Source: Amia ocellicauda (lineage: Eukaryota > Chordata > Actinopteri > Amiiformes > Amiidae). From it: a stretch of DNA of 64,000 nt. The notes beneath the pieces are model-generated. The model searched no databases. It had not been told where the DNA came from and worked only from the letters and a program-made list of their open reading frames with translations. This document shows positions 59,901 through 64,000 of the stretch, piece by piece (position 1 is the first letter of the stretch; every line of letters begins with the position of its first letter). The translations under genes were made by a program, and so were the position numbers. The stretch lies in NCBI RefSeq assembly GCF_036373705.1, contig NC_089857.1, forward strand, positions 41,612,784 through 41,676,783, given 5' to 3'.

Positions 59901-62900
59901 AACAGAGCCCAGGACTGGGAGACAACCTCGCCTTGCCTCGCATCGCCTCCCGGCTGGTGTGACACGCTCTTCGATTGCCTCAGAAATCCATTTGGAAACT
60001 AACCTTAAATAAAGTCTGAGCCTTTCCTTAAGACCTATAACAAATGAGCAGCTGTTCTTCTTTATACCAGAGCAAGCAGAAACAGGACACAGTGTCTGCA
60101 ATGAGGGGTCCACCACCCTGAAATAGGCATTTCTAATAAGTGACGGGGGTCCTACACAGCAGGTGTACACACACTCACTGGAGAGAAAGTGGAGAGGACA
60201 CGTGGTGAACAAACACAATTAGCCGATTTGAATTTGTAATTCAACACACGGTGGCTCTGATCATTATGTGTTATGAATGTTTCACGTTTACACTCGACCT
60301 CTTCGAGCTTGGCTGCTGCGGATGAAGGCCAGGACGCAACAGAACTCACTGTGTGCGACTCGGTGACCCGGGTGATGTCATTTCTTATTGAGGCAGCGAG
60401 AAACAATCCTGCACAGTGTTATTAGAGAAGGCTTCTCTCTTGGTTTTTGCTTTTGTTTTTACATTTGGAAAACTGCACTTGTCTGGATTTCCAATTAAGA
60501 CTGGATTTCAAAACACATGTTGATAGTTTCTATATCAGCTGTACTTTTATCCCTTTTTGGAAAAGGGTCAGATATTCCTCCACATTGGGAGTTGTCTCCC
60601 TGATTTGTAATGGTGTTTCTGTTACAAACTGAGGTAATTCCCTATTTACTTAGCTTACCCACACTCCCTTGTTTGCTAAATGATTTAAGTGGCCTATGCA
60701 CAGCTCCCTGGATAGACGCAAAACTGTTTCCTGTATCTGGAAACGGCCTGCTGTGCCAACAATGTAACAAAGCACACCATTAACTGTTTCTATGCAACTT
60801 GTGTTACACATCTAAGAGCACACAGTATCTGTCACTAACTGTAGAACAGAGATGAGCAAAATCCAGTGTTACTGCTGGGATCTAACCCACGGTACTCAAC
60901 AAAGTTACCGTCACGATTGCACGATGGAGTCCTCAATACAAAATGGAAGTTGGGGGCAAAGACAGCTCCCCCGGTTTTGAAGAGTGAAAAATTAATTGAT
61001 TTCAAGTTGTTTCAAGTAATTGAAGTTCCTGCACAGCCACACACAATCTCTCTATTTTGCAATACATATTCTGAGGGACTCTTTTCTACATTTGCATATC
61101 ATTCAAATCTGAGCTTCGGAACATAAAAAAGCAAACGATACTGGATGGTACAAACATATGGTATCCATACCGCCTCCAATGAAAAATCTTTGGCAGATTT
61201 CCTTCCTTGGTCTGGAGCCATTTCGATTTTCGATGTGACATCAATGCCATGATCGTTTGGCTATATTTGAACATTTGTATTTAATGCAGACAGATTCACA
61301 GAGGTAAATGTATTAATTAGTGAAATTCCTCAGAACAGCACAGAAAAAGTTGTTGTTTTTTCCTTCAGACTGATTGGTCTCCATGTTCTGTGATGTCAGG
61401 TTAGGATAACTTAGACACATGGGATGTATCTTGTCATGTGGAGCTTGGGTGTTGATTGGACAACTAGAAGTGGCAATCTGGGCCAGTCTCAGTGAAAGGT
61501 TAAGAGTTTGCTGATAGTGCAATTCTGAAACTCAAGAGCTAACATGATTTTTCAAGTGTCTTTATGGAGGTAACCTTTTGTTTTCTGTATTTTGCTCCAT
61601 GTTTTATTTGAAGCGATTTGTGTTTCTAAATTGAAATGGGTACTTGTACATTAAATACTTGTATGTGACCCCAGGCAAAAAACAGGAGTGATTAACAAAC
61701 ATTACTTTTCAAATGAACATCACGGCAACTGAATGCTAACCAAATAAAAAGAGAGTGAATTAATTCAGAAGTCTGGATTCCGGACAATAATCAAGAATCA
61801 AACTGATTTCTTAAGTTTGTTTGAATGAATCATAGGATGTGACATTAACCCTTTCTTTTGTATATCTAAAAATGTCAAATTCAGATCAAAACTTTTACAT
61901 AATAAGAGATGCAGATACATTGACATTTTAATACATTACTTTGATTTTTGAGATGTTGTTTTTCGGCCAAAAACATAGAAAAGTGGCCAATTGTTTCCTG
62001 ATCAGTGCTTTCTCTCTCTACAGCTGAACGTTTTATTATTCTTCACCGTCTCTCTGTCATCACTGCCACCAAGACCTTTCCCCAATCAGCTTAATTCAGT
62101 TTATGTATTTATTCTTTAGTCTTTTTCCAGAATACCTTTTAAAGGAAGGCAGCTTTGAAGCCGAATGGCTGTCATCTTTCATCTATCTCCCTGAGCCTTC
62201 AGAGCTATGTATTTTTAGATAGAGATATTTGAATATTTATGTTAATACATATTAACAATTGTGATAGATTATTAGCGTGTACACAAATGCCAACTATTTT
62301 AGAGGTCTCCTCAGCAGGGAGCAGGGGTCTCGACAAAGATCTGTACAATGCCCTGTGGCTTGTCTCTAATCAGCCAGCTTTTGTATCTGGCACAAGTTAG
62401 TAGATATAAAATTAACGATGAATAATGTTAATAAAATTCAGTATCACCACAAAACAAACTGATTCCCTGCTCATACTTCTCAATCATATGCATCACATGT
62501 GATAATTCTGCTATCAATTTATGTCACCAGTCGACATCAAAGTAGATGGATCCCTGAACAGAGTCTGAGAGTCTGACTGCAGAACATTATTTCATAGAGG
62601 ACAGTAGGTAAAGGCATACGTGCCTGTGCAGGAAAATGTACAAAATGAAATACAAAGGTGATATTATTAAATTTGGTGAAAACCAATGGTCAGATTTGTC
62701 AAAAATTGTTTGCAAACAACACATGTATCAATCAGAGCCCTACAGTGAGAAGTTATTGTATCTACTGACCTACATTAAGGTATGTGTCTGCTTTTAATGT
62801 CTGCCATGACCAGAATCCTTTATGACTAAAATAACTTATGTGCAACAAGGTGCCGAGACATACTGAATAGTGAAATGATACATACTGGAGCAAGGTGTTT

Positions 62901-64000
62901 AAAAAAATCTGAACTATGGCAGATAATAAATGGGGGAAACTGGATGTTATTCCATAGTACTTCAAAATGTAGGCAATTGCATATCTTTTAAATCCAGACC
63001 TTTGGAAGAATTGGAAAATATTTTCTCACTTCTTTTATTAAATTACGTTTCTTTTTAATATTGCATTTTTACAGTGGCAAAAGAGTTTACTGAAGCAGAG
63101 ACATACAGCGTAGAAATGTACTTAAAACCGTGACAAAAGTCTCAGGCTTGCAAACGGCAATTAGACACTTATTGTAATTACACTGCCAGTCTTGACAACC
63201 TTATTGGCTTTTACTCAATGTGGTCGCTGTCGAGAGATTATATAGAAGCCATTAATGGAAACGTTTGTAAGAAGTGGAGGATGAAAGAAAGATTAATAGC
63301 CACTGTGTGCGCTACACAGGCTGCATTGATTTTCTCTGCGGTTGTGTATTTCAGCTGCATGTTGCGTTGCAGAATTGATCGTCTGCAGCAGCATCGCTCC
63401 GTCACATATGAAGGAGCAGCTGTGCAATTCTCTGTGTGGACTGAGGGCAACACTGCGGCAAGACAGAGACAAGACGGGCACTTCATATACTGATACTGAT
63501 GAAGCACAAAGCTTGCAGCCATGATTCTTTGGAGTCTAATTTTGGACACTAAACCAGGAGCAGATTAAGTGACCTCTCTTTCAAGAACAACTAATCTAAT
63601 TTCCAAAAGCTTCCCTCTGTATGAAACAAAAAGATAAAAATAAAAATCTGCATGAATGACCTTAAAATACATCTATAGTGAACTCTGCAAAGGCACTGGA
63701 TCACTGAAACAAAAGTTTCAGGAATGCAAATACTTCTATCAAGCTGTACCAGGTACTGAATAAATAAATAAATCTGAACATCCACAATATCACGGTATTA
63801 AATCAAGCACTTTTCCCTCAGCTTGACAACAAGATTCTCACAGATTTGCGAAGATGAGAAGTGGGAGTGGTTCTGAGTCAGGGAACAAATAAAGCAATAA
63901 AGCACACGTCAGATCGATTGCCTGCTGAGAACATATTCCCAAACCACGTGAATATCCAGCATGGAAACTGCTCTGAAGGCCATGCATGTCTCCAGACTCT
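56903..64000 (-). other. OXCT1 intron extending to the window edge
   Basis: No further OXCT1 exon could be found on the minus strand here; the preceding exon must lie beyond 64000. The moderately GC-rich stretch 57340-57610 may be conserved non-coding sequence. The other reading frames have no recognisable domains or splice context. Confidence 0.55.

Noticed and set aside
1..64000. tRNA, rRNA and other structured RNA genes
   Set aside because: I looked for tRNA-like and common small nuclear RNA sequences by eye and saw none convincing; a covariance-model scan would be needed to exclude them.

Overview
The window is vertebrate nuclear DNA, most likely from a ray-finned fish. Genes are split by GT-AG introns. 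The intergenic and intronic DNA is AT-rich and carries several Tc1-like elements, a PIF/Harbinger element, hAT-type MITEs, RTE-like LINE tails and long (TA)n arrays, a mixture typical of fish genomes. I cannot name the species. There are no operons, CRISPR arrays or prokaryotic features.

Four host genes are recognisable. The last coding exon of complement C6 is on the plus strand (347-516). Complement C7 is complete on the minus strand: 18 coding exons between 14545 and 2877 whose splice phases all agree and give 831 residues. PLCXD3 is complete on the minus strand: 3 coding exons between 40227 and 27170, 322 residues. The four 3'-most coding exons of OXCT1 are on the minus strand (48774-56287), and that gene continues past the right edge. 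C6 and C7 converge tail to tail with about 2.4 kb between their stop codons. From memory, the human order is C7(+), MROH2B, C6(-), PLCXD3(-), OXCT1(-); here C7 rather than C6 lies next to PLCXD3, so the C6/C7 block appears inverted.

Layout: 1-516 C6 3' end; 517-2876 C6-C7 gap with a 1.2-kb foldback element; 2877-14545 C7, with a hAT MITE, a Tc1 remnant and a LINE tail in its introns; 14546-27169 intergenic, with two Tc1-like copies and one Harbinger element; 27170-40227 PLCXD3, with a second copy of the hAT MITE in intron 2 and a CpG-rich promoter at its 5' end; 40228-48773 intergenic, with one nearly intact Tc1-like element and a LINE tail; 48774-64000 OXCT1 3' part and introns, with a rearranged Tc1 fragment and a 171-bp hairpin element.

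C6 and C7 are consecutive components of the membrane attack complex. PLCXD3 is a phospholipase-X-domain protein and OXCT1 a mitochondrial ketone-body enzyme; neither has a known functional link to complement, so their adjacency reflects conserved synteny. I found no convincing undescribed biological system. The most interesting observations are the inverted C6/C7 block, a Tc1 terminal repeat that supplies the pyrimidine tract of a C7 splice acceptor, two Tc1 transposases each interrupted by a single stop codon, and the nested-palindrome foldback element.
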